Notes under the pieces: model-generated
The model's database searches: none
What the model was told of the DNA's origin: nothing
The model's input: the letters and a program-made list of their open reading frames with translations, nothing else
Shown here: positions 1 through 5,014 of the stretch, in pieces
How the letters are laid out: every line of letters begins with the position of its first letter
How positions within the stretch are numbered: position 1 is the first letter of the stretch
NCBI GenBank assembly: GCA_029262715.1
Contig: JAJCYX010000409.1
Coordinates: forward strand, 1 to 8,629
Origin: Chloroflexota bacterium
GTDB lineage: Bacteria; Chloroflexota; Dehalococcoidia; Lucifugimonadales; Lucifugimonadaceae
DNA length: 8,629 bases
Direction: 5' to 3'
Made by a program: the position numbers and the translations under genes

Positions 1-2
1 AG

Positions 3-77
3 AGCATGTTCGCCGAATTCCTGGCAGGTGTCAGCGACTCCGACCATCCATCACTGGCCTGGGTCGAGCGAAGATAG
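3..77 (+). CDS. Possible C-terminal tail of a truncated gene
   Basis: The reading frame that enters from the left edge stays open to a TAG at 75-77. It reads as a plausible protein end (SMFAEFLAGVSDSDHPSLAW, then VERR). It would converge on the exporter gene, whose stop lies 34 bp further on. A 6-bp inverted repeat (GAGCGA at 66-71, TCGCTC at 80-85) overlaps this stop and could help end transcription. Only 25 codons are visible, so the product cannot be named, and an open stretch of this length can occur by chance. An in-frame ATG at 6-8 is probably internal. Confidence 0.3.
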   Translation, partial: SMFAEFLAGVSDSDHPSLAWVERR

Positions 78-111
78 GCTCGCTCCCGTCGAAATCGCCG
101 TATACCCGGCC

Positions 112-1665
112 CTAAACCTCGCTCTGCCTTGCCTGCGCTTCTTCCTTGCCCGGGTAGAAGATCGCAACAACCACTGCCGCCACCGAAACCAGACCCGCCG
201 CAGCGAAGAACGCAAGCGCCATGCCGTCGGTGTACGCAGTCGTCGCAGCCGCAATCAAGCGCTCTGCCTGATCGGGCGGCACGTTAGACGCGACAGACAG
301 CGCGAAGCCAATAGAGTCCTCTGCCAGTTCAGCCGCCTCGGGAGACAACCCTTCGGTAGCGTCGCCAAGGCTGTTCCTGTAACCAATAGCCAGCAGCGAA
401 CCCATTATTGCGATGCCAATGGCACCTCCAACTTCACGAGTTGTGTCGTTGACAGCCGAGCCAACTCCCGCTTTGTCAGACGGTAGTGACGACACAATAC
501 CTTCGCTCGCAGGTGGCATTAACGTCGCCATTCCCGCGCCCATGATCACAATCGGAATCACCACAATGGCGTATGTGGTATCGGCGTCTATCGTTCCCAT
601 CAGCGCAAGACCGATCCCCGCAAGCACCAATCCCGCCGGAATCGTCACCCGCGGCCCGAACTTCTTCGCAAGCGTCACGCTAAGCGGTGCGAATACAAAG
701 AACGTGCCGGTCAACGGCAGAGTGCGCACAGCCGCTTGCAGTGGCGTGAGACTCTGCGCGAATTGGAAATACTGCACGATCAAGAAGAAGAAACCGAACA
801 TCGTCAGGAACACGATGGTTATCGAAAGGCTACCCATCGAGAACTGGCGAATCTTGAAAAATCTCGGGTCAAGCATCGGAAACTTCGTGAAAAGCTCCCA
901 CCGCACGAAGCCGAGAATCAGCACCCCTGCGATTCCGAACGCAAGCAGGGTTACCGGGTTCGTCCAGCCGCGCTCAGGGCCCTCGATGATCGCAAAGAGC
1001 AGCGCTCCTAGTCCAACTACGGATATCAGCGCTCCAGGACCGTCAAGTTTCCTGTGCTGGGTGTCGCGAGATGTTGGAACGATAGCGATCGCAAGTACCA
1101 GGACCACACCGGCGATTGGCACGTTGACGAAAAATACCGATCCCCACCAGAACGCCTCAAGCAGCAGTCCACCACCGAGCAGCCCGAGCGCACCGCCCGC
1201 TCCTGCAAAGGCAGTCCAGATGGCGATGGCCTTAGAGCGCTCGTTTCTTGGGAACACAACCGTCAGAATCGAGAGAGTTGCCGGCATGATCAGCGCAGCG
1301 CCAATGCCCATCGCACCGCGCCAGATGATCAGCTGTGTAGACGAGCCGGCATAGCTTGCGCCGACTGATGTGCCAAGCACGATGATAAGTCCGGTGATTA
1401 ACGCTTCTCGACGCCCGAACCGGTCGCCTAATGCTCCGGCAGGCAGCAGGAACCCGGCAAACACCAGGGCGTATGAGTCGATGATCCACAGCAACTCTGT
1501 GCCGCTTGCGTCTAGTGCATCTCGGATCGAAGGAATCGCAAGGTTGAGCGAACTGACCGCTGCAACGACCAGAATCAGGCTCATGCACATCACAACCAGG
1601 ATCCACCACCGGCGCGGGTGGCCTTTGTCAACGTAGTCTTGAGCTATCGCAGCAGCGGTCGTCAT
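112..1665 (-). CDS. DHA2-family (EmrB/QacA-like) MFS drug exporter
   Basis: This 517-residue inner-membrane protein is predicted to be a proton-driven multidrug exporter. About 14 hydrophobic segments are visible (the first near residues 19-41, the last near 487-511), the number expected for the DHA2 branch rather than the 12-helix DHA1 branch. Signature features are an acidic residue in helix 2 (LWIIDSYALVFA, Asp64), motif A between helices 2 and 3 (GALGDRFGRREA, 77-88), the motif B arginine (RGAMGIGAALIMPAT, from Arg116), and a glycine-rich motif C (AGAGGALGLLGGG, about 154-166). These are followed by the typical WWGSVFFVNVPIA. The length is normal and the ATG at 1665 is preceded by a purine-rich GGAAAGAAGA stretch, so the gene appears intact. 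It is transcribed alone. CTGGCCAG repeats start about 20 bp upstream of the ATG, which suggests a dedicated repressor. The substrate cannot be read from the sequence. Confidence 0.93.
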   Translation of the reverse strand: MTTAAAIAQDYVDKGHPRRWWILVVMCMSLILVVAAVSSLNLAIPSIRDALDASGTELLWIIDSYALVFAGFLLPAGALGDRFGRREALITGLIIVLGTSVGASYAGSSTQLIIWRGAMGIGAALIMPATLSILTVVFPRNERSKAIAIWTAFAGAGGALGLLGGGLLLEAFWWGSVFFVNVPIAGVVLVLAIAIVPTSRDTQHRKLDGPGALISVVGLGALLFAIIEGPERGWTNPVTLLAFGIAGVLILGFVRWELFTKFPMLDPRFFKIRQFSMGSLSITIVFLTMFGFFFLIVQYFQFAQSLTPLQAAVRTLPLTGTFFVFAPLSVTLAKKFGPRVTIPAGLVLAGIGLALMGTIDADTTYAIVVIPIVIMGAGMATLMPPASEGIVSSLPSDKAGVGSAVNDTTREVGGAIGIAIMGSLLAIGYRNSLGDATEGLSPEAAELAEDSIGFALSVASNVPPDQAERLIAAATTAYTDGMALAFFAAAGLVSVAAVVVAIFYPGKEEAQARQSEV

Positions 1666-1685
1666 TTGGTCTTCTTTCCAGTAAA

Positions 1686-1711
1686 TTCTGGCCAGTTAAA
1701 TCTGGCCAGTT
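1686..1711 (-). promoter_or_regulatory. Tandem CTGGCCAG operator-like repeats upstream of the exporter
   Basis: The 11-bp direct repeat TCTGGCCAGTT occurs at 1687-1697 and 1701-1711. Each copy contains the perfect 8-bp palindrome CTGGCCAG (1688-1695 and 1702-1709), so the centres are 14 bp apart. Read on the exporter strand, a third, partial ACTGG lies closer to the gene (about 1678-1682). The repeats sit 21-46 bp upstream of the exporter start, where a repressor would block transcription. TetR-family proteins often control DHA2 exporters through such palindromes, but no TetR gene is in the window. The site does not resemble the MarR boxes at 2738-2777. The repeat is directly visible; the regulator is inferred. 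Confidence 0.55.
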
Positions 1712-1737
1712 CTTTCGTCAGTCACGTTCTTGCGTTC

Positions 1738-1754
1738 GGTGCGATATCGGCACC
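1738..1754. promoter_or_regulatory. 17-bp inverted repeat upstream of the exporter
   Basis: GGTGC at 1738-1742 and GCACC at 1750-1754 form perfect 5-bp arms around a GATATCG centre. The site is about 75-90 bp upstream of the exporter ATG. It could be a second protein-binding site or a chance palindrome. Confidence 0.2.
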
Positions 1755-1954
1755 TGTGCGTAGATAAGGTCTGCATGTGCCCTGAGGGCCTCTGCAGATC
1801 GCGGTCGTCCTGTCAGATCCGCCGATACCGAAGGCGCGAGACAGTTAGTAGTCTCTGGTCGGCACACGCTTGCCTAAAACATCATCCGCTCAATCTTCAC
1901 TTCACCCGGTCAACTCACCCCGTTTTGGGCGCTCCCGCGCAGCTTTTCTAACCG

Positions 1955-1985
1955 GCGGTAGGGCACTGAAACATGGCCCTGCCGC
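1955..1985 (-). terminator. Hairpin downstream of flavin reductase, possible terminator
   Basis: GCGGTAGGGC (1955-1964) pairs with GCCCTGCCGC (1976-1985), giving 10 pairs of which one is a G-T wobble, around an 11-nt loop. It lies about 50 bp past the flavin-reductase stop codon. No clear T-tract follows on either strand, so it may be a weak terminator or an mRNA-end stabiliser rather than a classical intrinsic terminator. Confidence 0.4.
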
Positions 1986-2009
1986 AAATAGTTCATGGTC
2001 TTCGATTCT

Positions 2010-2030
2010 GTAAGCCAAGTAGCTTACTTG
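2010..2030. repeat. Two overlapping inverted repeats at the flavin reductase 3' flank
   Basis: GTAAGC (2010-2015) pairs with GCTTAC (2022-2027) around 6 nt. In the same stretch CAAGTA (2016-2021) pairs with TACTTG (2025-2030) around 3 nt, so the two hairpins are mutually exclusive. They start 7 bp past the flavin-reductase stop. They may form a processing or termination structure, or a protein-binding site; the sequence does not decide. Confidence 0.3.
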
Positions 2031-2037
2031 CTATGCG

Positions 2038-2640
2038 TTAAGCCGCGTTATGGTTTTCATTCGATTTATAGATGTGATTCCTGAAACTCTCAAGCCACTC
2101 CACCAGGTCAGCGACAGCCTTGTCGTCAGTCAACCGGTTTTGACTATCCACCTTCTCCGAAACGCTTTTGATGCCTAGCGTCTCCATGAACAGAGCATCA
2201 GTCATGTACCCGATAACGTGGATCAGGTGAGCACGAGCCTCAGGCGCACCACGACCACCCGGAGTAGCGGCGGCAATTGCAACCGGCTTCCCGGAGATCG
2301 CAGAACCGGCATCGCCCGCCTTGCGCGACAGCCAGTCAATGGCATTCTTCGCCACTGCAGAAATGCCGCCGTTGTACTCAGGCGTGAAGATCAGCAGGCC
2401 GTCTGCGCCCCGCACAGCGTCCTTCAACCGCTTAACCGACGAAGGGTCACCGGCATTTTCGACATCGCTATCAAAAAACGGGACATCGCTAATGTCCACT
2501 GCCGAGATATTCATCCCTGCCGGGGCGTGTTCGACTGCCGCATTCAGAGCGGCCTTGTTATATGAACCGGCGCGCAGGCTACCTGCAATTGCGACGATGT
2601 TTAGATTGTTGTCTGTACTTGAAGTCGATGCGTCAGTCAT
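2038..2640 (-). CDS. NADPH-dependent FMN reductase family protein
   Basis: This 200-residue flavodoxin-fold protein belongs to the NADPH-dependent FMN reductase/azoreductase group (ChrR/YieF-like). Such enzymes use NAD(P)H and FMN to reduce quinones, azo compounds or metal oxyanions in the cytoplasm. The phosphate-binding loop is clear (GSLRAGSYN, 20-28), as are the flavin-contacting TPEYNGG (86-92), KNAIDWLSR (98-106) and a TPGGRGAPEAR loop (126-136). The length fits the family. The first ten residues (MTDASTSSTD) are a polar extension; an AAGGAA element lies upstream of the ATG at 2640, though at longer than optimal spacing. The gene is divergent from a MarR regulator, with shared operator-like palindromes between them, so MarR control in response to a redox-active or electrophilic signal is likely. 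The exact substrate is unknown. Confidence 0.9.
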   Translation of the reverse strand: MTDASTSSTDNNLNIVAIAGSLRAGSYNKAALNAAVEHAPAGMNISAVDISDVPFFDSDVENAGDPSSVKRLKDAVRGADGLLIFTPEYNGGISAVAKNAIDWLSRKAGDAGSAISGKPVAIAAATPGGRGAPEARAHLIHVIGYMTDALFMETLGIKSVSEKVDSQNRLTDDKAVADLVEWLESFRNHIYKSNENHNAA

Positions 2641-2685
2641 CGCTTATTCCGTTCCTTTTGATTCGATTGGGATGTTCCTCCGCCG

Positions 2686-2696
2686 TTCGTCCTGAG
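2686..2696 (+). repeat. Dispersed intergenic repeat, partial copy 1
   Basis: TTCGTCCTGAG matches the core of the longer copies at 4151-4167 (inverted) and 7574-7590, and is followed by TAGGT where they have CGGGT. It lies in the predicted leader of the flavin-reductase mRNA. An 11-nt match alone is weak, but the shared intergenic placement supports it. Confidence 0.4.
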
Positions 2697-2737
2697 TAGG
2701 TGCAACATGCCATCTACCCAATCGTCCATGATCTCAA

Positions 2738-2777
2738 TAGTTGATAATATGGACTAAATGGTTGATATTGTCAACTA
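2738..2777. promoter_or_regulatory. Pair of MarR-type operators
   Basis: Two 19-bp imperfect palindromes lie between the divergent flavin-reductase and MarR genes. Site 1 is TAGTTGATAATATGGACTA (2738-2756). Site 2 is TGGTTGATATTGTCAACTA (2759-2777), with a near-perfect GTTGA/TCAAC core. Both share the AGTTGA-type half-site. Their centres (2747 and 2768) are 21 bp apart, two helical turns, so two dimers could bind the same DNA face. Site 1 covers the -10 candidate of the leftward promoter and site 2 covers both -35 candidates. MarR proteins commonly bind AT-rich palindromes of this size and repress their own gene. Confidence 0.7.
2744..2774 (-). promoter_or_regulatory. Candidate promoter for the flavin reductase gene
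   Basis: On the minus strand a consensus TTGACA (2769-2774) is followed either by CATATT at 17 bp (2746-2751) or by TATTAT at 19 bp (2744-2749). The mRNA would have a leader of roughly 95 nt before the ATG at 2640. The promoter is embedded in the two MarR-like palindromes. Confidence 0.5.
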
Positions 2778-2791
2778 TCTATTGTTAGTAT
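2762..2791 (+). promoter_or_regulatory. Candidate promoter for the MarR gene
   Basis: TTGATA (2762-2767) and TAGTAT (2786-2791) are spaced by 18 bp. The -10 ends only 6 bp before the ATG at 2798, and no Shine-Dalgarno sequence precedes that ATG. The transcript may therefore start at or next to the start codon and be leaderless. The -35 lies inside the second MarR-like palindrome. Confidence 0.5.
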
Positions 2792-2797
2792 GGATGC

Positions 2798-3223
2798 ATG
2801 GCAGAAGAGTCCACAGAGATGAATCCTCTCGCAGGCAGCCTTGTCGGCCTCTACTTTTCGCTTGAGAGAATCTACGAGATCGCAAGCAAGGAGGCCGGTA
2901 TCTCGGCCCAGCAGGCGCAGCTTCTCTGCGCTGCTGATTGGAAGAACCCGGCGCTGGGGGAGCTTGCCGAAACGCTTCACTGTGACAAGACCAACGTCAC
3001 TGGCCTCGTTGACCGCGTCGAAAAACAGGGTCTCGTCACGAGGGTCGCTGACCCGGATGATCGCCGGGTCACCCGCCTCGAACTGACCAAAACGGGCAGG
3101 GCAAAGGTCAACCACTTCCACGAGGTGCTCAACCGCCGGCTGACCAGCATCGACCCCGAACTAAATGTCGATGCGAACGCACTGACAGCGATCGCAGAGC
3201 AGCTTCGCACTGACGACTGCTGA
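2798..3223 (+). CDS. MarR-family transcriptional regulator
   Basis: This 141-residue protein fits the usual MarR length. N-terminal helices (about 10-32) would form part of the dimer interface. The winged helix-turn-helix spans about 51-100: GELAETLHCDKTNVTGLVDR supplies the helix-turn-helix, followed by VEKQGLVTRVADPDDRRV, with the wing at DPDDRR (85-90), and LTKTGRA. It probably represses itself and the divergent flavin-reductase gene through the paired palindromes at 2738-2777. Cysteines at 44, 62 and 141 could make it redox-sensing, as known for MarR proteins that control quinone or azo reductases, but this is inference; aromatic ligand binding is equally possible. The ATG at 2798 has no ribosome site and may be leaderless. 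An ATG at 2819 is an alternative start that keeps the DNA-binding domain. Confidence 0.92.
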   Translation: MAEESTEMNPLAGSLVGLYFSLERIYEIASKEAGISAQQAQLLCAADWKNPALGELAETLHCDKTNVTGLVDRVEKQGLVTRVADPDDRRVTRLELTKTGRAKVNHFHEVLNRRLTSIDPELNVDANALTAIAEQLRTDDC

Positions 3224-3656
3224 GACAGCTCTATCGGGCTAATCTCCGCCATTCCGCAACCGATCGGCCCGTCTTCGCTATCTACCGTTCCTGCACTAGC
3301 AACTGGGGAAGCCTTAGCTGAGGTTGACGAGGTACACGTCAGCCGTTGAAAGAAGATGGCGATCTCTGGCGCTGTGAAGAGGTTCGCGAAGACTGACCAC
3401 AAGATCGATATCGAGATTCCGGTGGTTGGTGGCGTCATTCAGTTAAACGAAATGACACTGGATTCGTAGAGTGGGCTATTCGCAGGTTCGGTGTACGAGG
3501 CCTTGCGCTGGTAGATGTGAACGCGTTGATCCGCGAAAAGCTGAATACCGCGATAGGTTCCGGCGAGACAGCAACAACGGCCACCGCTTCAACTGAGCCA
3601 GAGCCGGTAGTAAGTACTTCAGAGGGCCTAAGCCGCAATGGAGCTCGCTGCCACAG
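3224..3656. other. 433-bp stretch without a convincing gene
   Basis: No frame gives a recognisable protein. On the plus strand, the MarR frame continues past its stop with protein-like pieces: 41 codons to a TGA at 3347-3349, then a 37-residue piece from an ATG at 3356 (containing KTDHKIDIEIPVVGG) to a TAG at 3467-3469. A piece in the next frame (EWAIRRFGVRGLALVDVNAL, from 3469) follows. This patchwork could be a decayed gene, but the pieces have no ribosome sites and I cannot assign a parent family. The minus-strand open frames here are low-complexity Ser/Thr/Arg-rich shadows. Confidence 0.4.
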
Positions 3657-3971
3657 CTACTCATCCCCGACGGTACCTGTCCAGCGAAACACGTCGAACT
3701 CCTCCTTCAGCCACCTGAAGAGCCAGTAGTCAGCGCCGAGCGCCGCTATCCCCAGCACAGTGGTGAACGCCACAACGCCGAAGTAAGCGACACTCATTTC
3801 GGGGCTGAACACGCCGATCAGCTGAATAATGAACATTACATTGATCAGTAAAAGTAACGGCCCGCCAAGAACAGCCAGCGCCGCGTAGCGAAGCTTGTCA
3901 CTCGCAGACAAGAATCGCAGTTCGCGGTCCGTCCTGCGTTTAAGCTTGTCATGATCGCCGTCCTCTGCCAT
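3657..3971 (-). CDS. Small two-helix membrane protein of unknown function
   Basis: I do not recognise this 104-residue protein. It has a charged cytoplasmic-looking N-terminus (MAEDGDHDKLKRRTDRELRF) and two strong hydrophobic segments (about 28-53 and 61-85) joined by a short loop. A charged and aromatic C-terminal tail follows (RWLKEEFDVFRWTGTVGDE). This suggests a helical hairpin in the membrane with both ends in the cytoplasm. The ATG at 3971 is supported by an AAGG element 7 nt upstream, and the amphipathic/hydrophobic pattern supports real coding. It stands alone, in the same direction as the DUF805 gene but separated from it by 350 bp and a terminator-like region. A function cannot be inferred. 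Confidence 0.7.
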   Translation of the reverse strand: MAEDGDHDKLKRRTDRELRFLSASDKLRYAALAVLGGPLLLLINVMFIIQLIGVFSPEMSVAYFGVVAFTTVLGIAALGADYWLFRWLKEEFDVFRWTGTVGDE

Positions 3972-4213
3972 CTGCCAACCTTAAGACTCTGGCCCGATTC
4001 CAGCCTGCGGGTCGCGGGACCTGACCGAGTCAACAAGATCATCTGAGAGATGTTGAATCAAGTTGAGTATGACAATCCCTCTCTCGTCGACAGGCTCCGA
4101 TTACAACAAGTCTTGCCATTGAGTTTGCCCCGCGTCCCCAGGTCCTTCGCACCCGCTCAGGACGAAGGTGGCACAGCCACTATTTCATTAAACGGTGACC
4201 TTTGACCCACCGG
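3972..4213. other. Intergenic region with a dispersed repeat copy
   Basis: This is the left part of a 354-bp gap that runs to the DUF805 gene. It contains one copy of the dispersed TTCGTCCTGAG-type repeat (4151-4167), which also forms a hairpin: CCTTCG at about 4144-4149 pairs with CGAAGG at 4163-4168. The rest shows no gene or clear regulatory site. Confidence 0.5.
4151..4167 (-). repeat. Dispersed intergenic repeat, copy 2
   Basis: ACCCGCTCAGGACGAAG is the exact 17-nt reverse complement of CTTCGTCCTGAGCGGGT at 7574-7590. A shorter version (TTCGTCCTGAG) occurs at 2686-2696. All three copies are outside called genes. Confidence 0.65.
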
Positions 4214-4251
4214 AAAAAGCCGCACGCGGCACGGAAAAAGCGGCTTGCCGC
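4214..4251 (-). terminator. Tandem intrinsic terminator-like elements
   Basis: Read on the minus strand, two compact GC hairpins are each followed directly by TTTTT. The first is GCGGCAAGCCGC (4240-4251) with its T-run at 4235-4239. The second is GCCGCGTGCGGC (4219-4230) with its T-run at 4214-4218. The stems are short (4-5 pairs with tight loops), but the repeated stem-plus-T arrangement is distinctive. AAGCCGC of the first can also pair with GCGGCTT of the second. They lie about 75-110 bp past the DUF805 stop, just past the duplicated gene end at 4261-4308, and would stop leftward transcription. Confidence 0.6.
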
Positions 4252-4260
4252 CCGCCGCAC

Positions 4261-4308
4261 CTAGCCCCGGTTCTTCTCCAGCCATCCGTCCACCAGCATG
4301 ACAATCTC
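4261..4308 (-). pseudogene. Remnant copy of the 3' end of the ketopantoate-reductase-like gene
   Basis: The minus strand here encodes EIVMLVDGWLEKNRG followed by TAG. The intact gene at 5015-6088 ends EIVRLVDGWLEKNRG and TAG, so 14 of 15 residues and the stop match. Aligning 4261-4308 with 5015-5062, I count 43 of 48 identical bases, and the differences include three silent third-position changes. Similarity stops at 4308; upstream lies the end of the DUF805 gene. This is a fragment, not a working gene. It probably survives from a tandem or partial duplication of the oxidoreductase gene, most of which was deleted or replaced by the DUF805 segment. Confidence 0.85.
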
Positions 4309-4325
4309 ATGGTCGCGCCGGTTTA

Positions 4326-4928
4326 TCAGTCTTCATTCAGCTTTCCCGGACTGAACAGGAGAATGATCCAGACGAAGAATCCGACCACGGGAATCAACGT
4401 AAGAATCGCCCAAACGCCCTCCTGCCCGAGATCCCGAAATCTCTTTGCCGCTGAAGCCAGGCCAATCCACGCCGCTGCAACTGCCGCGACCAGAATCAAC
4501 AGAGCGCCGAGCGTGCCGGCGACTCCTCCAAAGAAACCGAGCAATATTCCAAAGAACCACGCGGCTCCGATGAATATGACCGTGACCACCCAGTACTCCA
4601 GGAATGTTCGCCGTCCGATTGGACCCTCGAACGAAAATGTCCCTCCGTCTGTTTCGCCAATCGTGTCGCGAACGGCGGCCTGACGTACTCCCAGGTTTCT
4701 ACGAACCTGTCGGGTCAAATTTTCTGCTGCTCGTTCGTCCGCTCTCGCCTCAACCTCCTTGCCCAATTGGCGATACGCTGTTGCTCGTTCCCTGCGGGCT
4801 CGAACCAGGCTCGGCTGCAGGTTTATAGCCTCGGTCAGAGAGTCGAGAGCCGCGCTAAAATCGCCTACCTCGATATGGCGAATGCCATCCCACATATCTT
4901 CGCTACCGGGATTCTGCAGATTAGTCAC
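4326..4928 (-). CDS. DUF805 membrane protein with N-terminal TPR-like region
   Basis: I place the start at GTG 4928 (200 residues) because a GAGG element lies 7 nt upstream. The open frame runs further (ATG 5039), but that would overlap the end of the upstream gene; an ATG at 4895 is another option. Residues about 12-73 look like a short tetratricopeptide-type helical repeat (WDGIRHIEVGDFSAALDSLT and AINLQPSLVRARRERATAYR). Residues about 97-196 match the DUF805 pattern: FSFEGPIGRRTFLEYW, three hydrophobic segments (about 113-135, 137-160, 171-193), and the conserved AAKRFRDLGQEGVWAILTLI and PVVGFFVWIILLFSPG. DUF805 proteins are small inner-membrane proteins of unknown role, and the fusion to a TPR-like domain hints at a protein-interaction function. 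It follows the oxidoreductase gene by 86 bp on the same strand, so they may be co-transcribed. Confidence 0.85.
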   Translation of the reverse strand: MTNLQNPGSEDMWDGIRHIEVGDFSAALDSLTEAINLQPSLVRARRERATAYRQLGKEVEARADERAAENLTRQVRRNLGVRQAAVRDTIGETDGGTFSFEGPIGRRTFLEYWVVTVIFIGAAWFFGILLGFFGGVAGTLGALLILVAAVAAAWIGLASAAKRFRDLGQEGVWAILTLIPVVGFFVWIILLFSPGKLNED

Positions 4929-5014
4929 GACCGTACCTCGTTGAGATATTTCTGCACGCCTGCCGTCGAAGCAGCAATCATTAACTCGAAGAAAAACCGT
5001 CGATGTAGCGTGCT

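Larger units (their letters stand above)
1666..2037. other. Intergenic region between exporter and flavin reductase
   Basis: This 372-bp gap holds the exporter control region on its left and the 3' flank of the flavin-reductase gene on its right. A 73-codon open frame on the plus strand (from 1730) is rich in Arg, Cys and His, matches nothing I recognise and has no convincing ribosome site, so I do not call it. The structured elements inside the gap are listed separately. Confidence 0.6.

Noticed and set aside
413..1354. A 313-residue open frame on the plus strand opposite the exporter
   Set aside because: It is antisense to a clear DHA2 exporter, is rich in Ser, Pro, Thr and Ala without recognisable motifs, and has no ribosome site. 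It is a shadow frame.
1730..1951. A 73-codon plus-strand open frame that might encode a local regulator of the exporter
   Set aside because: There is no helix-turn-helix, the Arg/Cys/His content is high, and no ribosome site is visible.
2977..3438. A 153-residue minus-strand open frame overlapping the MarR gene
   Set aside because: Its Ser/Thr/Arg/Val-rich composition without motifs and its overlap with the MarR winged-helix coding region mark it as a shadow.
4050..4205. A 51-codon plus-strand open frame starting at an ATG
   Set aside because: It has GAGAG directly against the ATG with no spacing, includes a copy of the dispersed non-coding repeat, and matches nothing I recognise.
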